Part shown: in pieces, positions 63,519-64,000 of the stretch
How positions within the stretch are numbered: the first letter of the stretch is position 1
How the letters are laid out: each line of letters starts with the position of its first letter
Source: Muraenolepis orangiensis
Taxonomy: Eukaryota; Chordata; Actinopteri; Gadiformes; Muraenolepididae
DNA length: 64,000 nucleotides
Assembly: GCA_027704905.1 (NCBI GenBank)
Contig: CM051006.1
Span: 9,375,737-9,439,736, forward strand
Direction of reading: 5' to 3'
Notes under the pieces: generated by a model
The model's database searches: none
What the model was told of the DNA's origin: nothing
Seen by the model: the letters and a program-made list of their open reading frames with translations, nothing else
Translations under genes and position numbers: made by a program

Positions 63519-64000
63519 GACTGTTTATGAGAGGATTTTACGTATTAGAAGTTAAATCATTACATTATACTGTCAATTTCACAATAAAACCATATTTCAT
63601 GGCAAAACCTTTTTTTGTACTGCTTTTGTAAGGGAATTTATATAGGAAAAAGTAGTATTGTATTTTGCAGACTGATTATTTTACAGTAAAGTTACCGTAA
63701 AATTAACGGGGTTTTTTTTACAGTGTACGGCAAAATACACTAAATTATACACAACTTTTGATTACAATTTGCGGGAAAATTCAGTTAAATTACAGCATTA
63801 CACTGATGCTTTTACAGTTAAACAGTGTTATTTGTTTGGTATTTTTCTGTAAAATTGAATGGGATTCAATGTACAATAGACAACAACTGCATGTAAATCT
63901 TACTGAAATAATCAGTTTAATAGCAACGTGATCATGCTAATTCAGCAGAAAAGGGCTGTTGAAATTACAGATTTAAGATGTAAATTACAACTGTTTTAAA

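Larger units (their letters stand above)
59831..63725. mobile_element. CACTG-ended DNA element with zinc-finger remnant (possible EnSpm/CACTA)
   Basis: Left end cactgtaaaaaatggctg after TA; right end tttttttacagtg before TA, giving a 12-base perfect inverted end and looser similarity (gattttacggt / accgtaaaatta) over about 45 bases. Many acagtaa/ccgtaa motifs lie inside the left end and again from 63600 to the window end, so the true right end may be beyond 64000. It carries zinc-finger and other coding fragments. The CACT start suggests EnSpm/CACTA, but the TA duplication does not decide it. Confidence 0.45.

Overview
The window looks like a piece of a ray-finned (teleost) fish nuclear genome. 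It has intron-containing genes with GT/AG splice sites, long (CA)n and (TA)n microsatellites, and a repeat set typical of fish: Tc1-like, PIF/Harbinger, hAT, DIRS, Ty3/gypsy and Rex3/RTE-like elements plus a tRNA-derived SINE. I cannot name the species. Two runs of exactly 1000 N (5909-6908 and 25501-26500) are assembly gaps.

The only host gene family I can support is a tandem array of three apolipoprotein-L-like (APOL) genes, all on the + strand, here called units A (10422-15717), B (21096-35618) and C (42189-48769). Each has four coding exons: a very short exon 1, a 567-base exon 2, a 102-108-base exon 3, and a terminal exon carrying the APOL domain with its glycine-rich hydrophobic hairpin. 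All introns are phase 2. Only unit A reads through (531 codons plus stop), and it lacks 18 codons that unit C has. Unit B is split by a Ty3/gypsy element inserted 16 bases before its last exon, and that exon carries two frameshifts. Unit C has an intact last exon but has lost one G in exon 2. The intact parts of B and C are thus complementary.

Layout. 1-939: low-complexity flank. 939-4205: PIF/Harbinger transposon with an intact HARBI1-like nuclease on the - strand and a shortened two-exon partner gene on the + strand. 4206-10350: fish repeats, a gap, a SINE, hAT remnants and minisatellites. 10350-19170: APOL unit A, with a hAT element in intron 1, a DIRS remnant in intron 3 and a decayed gypsy element (gypsy-1) downstream. 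19170-40000: APOL unit B with a second copy of the same gypsy element (gypsy-2). 40000-49700: APOL unit C. 49920-58300: a Tc1-like element broken by three later insertions: a Rex3-like LINE, a hAT element with an 8-bp target duplication, and a 4.3-kb element carrying an apparently intact four-exon DUF4806 gene. 58299-58705: an LTR. 59831 to the end: a long element starting CACTGTAAAA with a C2H2 zinc-finger fragment, a minisatellite and a perfect palindrome.

The insertions give a relative history. Gypsy-1 and gypsy-2 share the same LTR-to-LTR mismatches and flanks, so they were copied by segmental duplication. The Harbinger-type MITE sits in B and C but not A, so B and C share an ancestor after A split. 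The hAT in A and the young LTR element in B came later. The most interesting items are the complementary breakage of the APOL array, the LTR insertion beside a splice acceptor, and the DUF4806 gene as the only recognisable cargo of its element.
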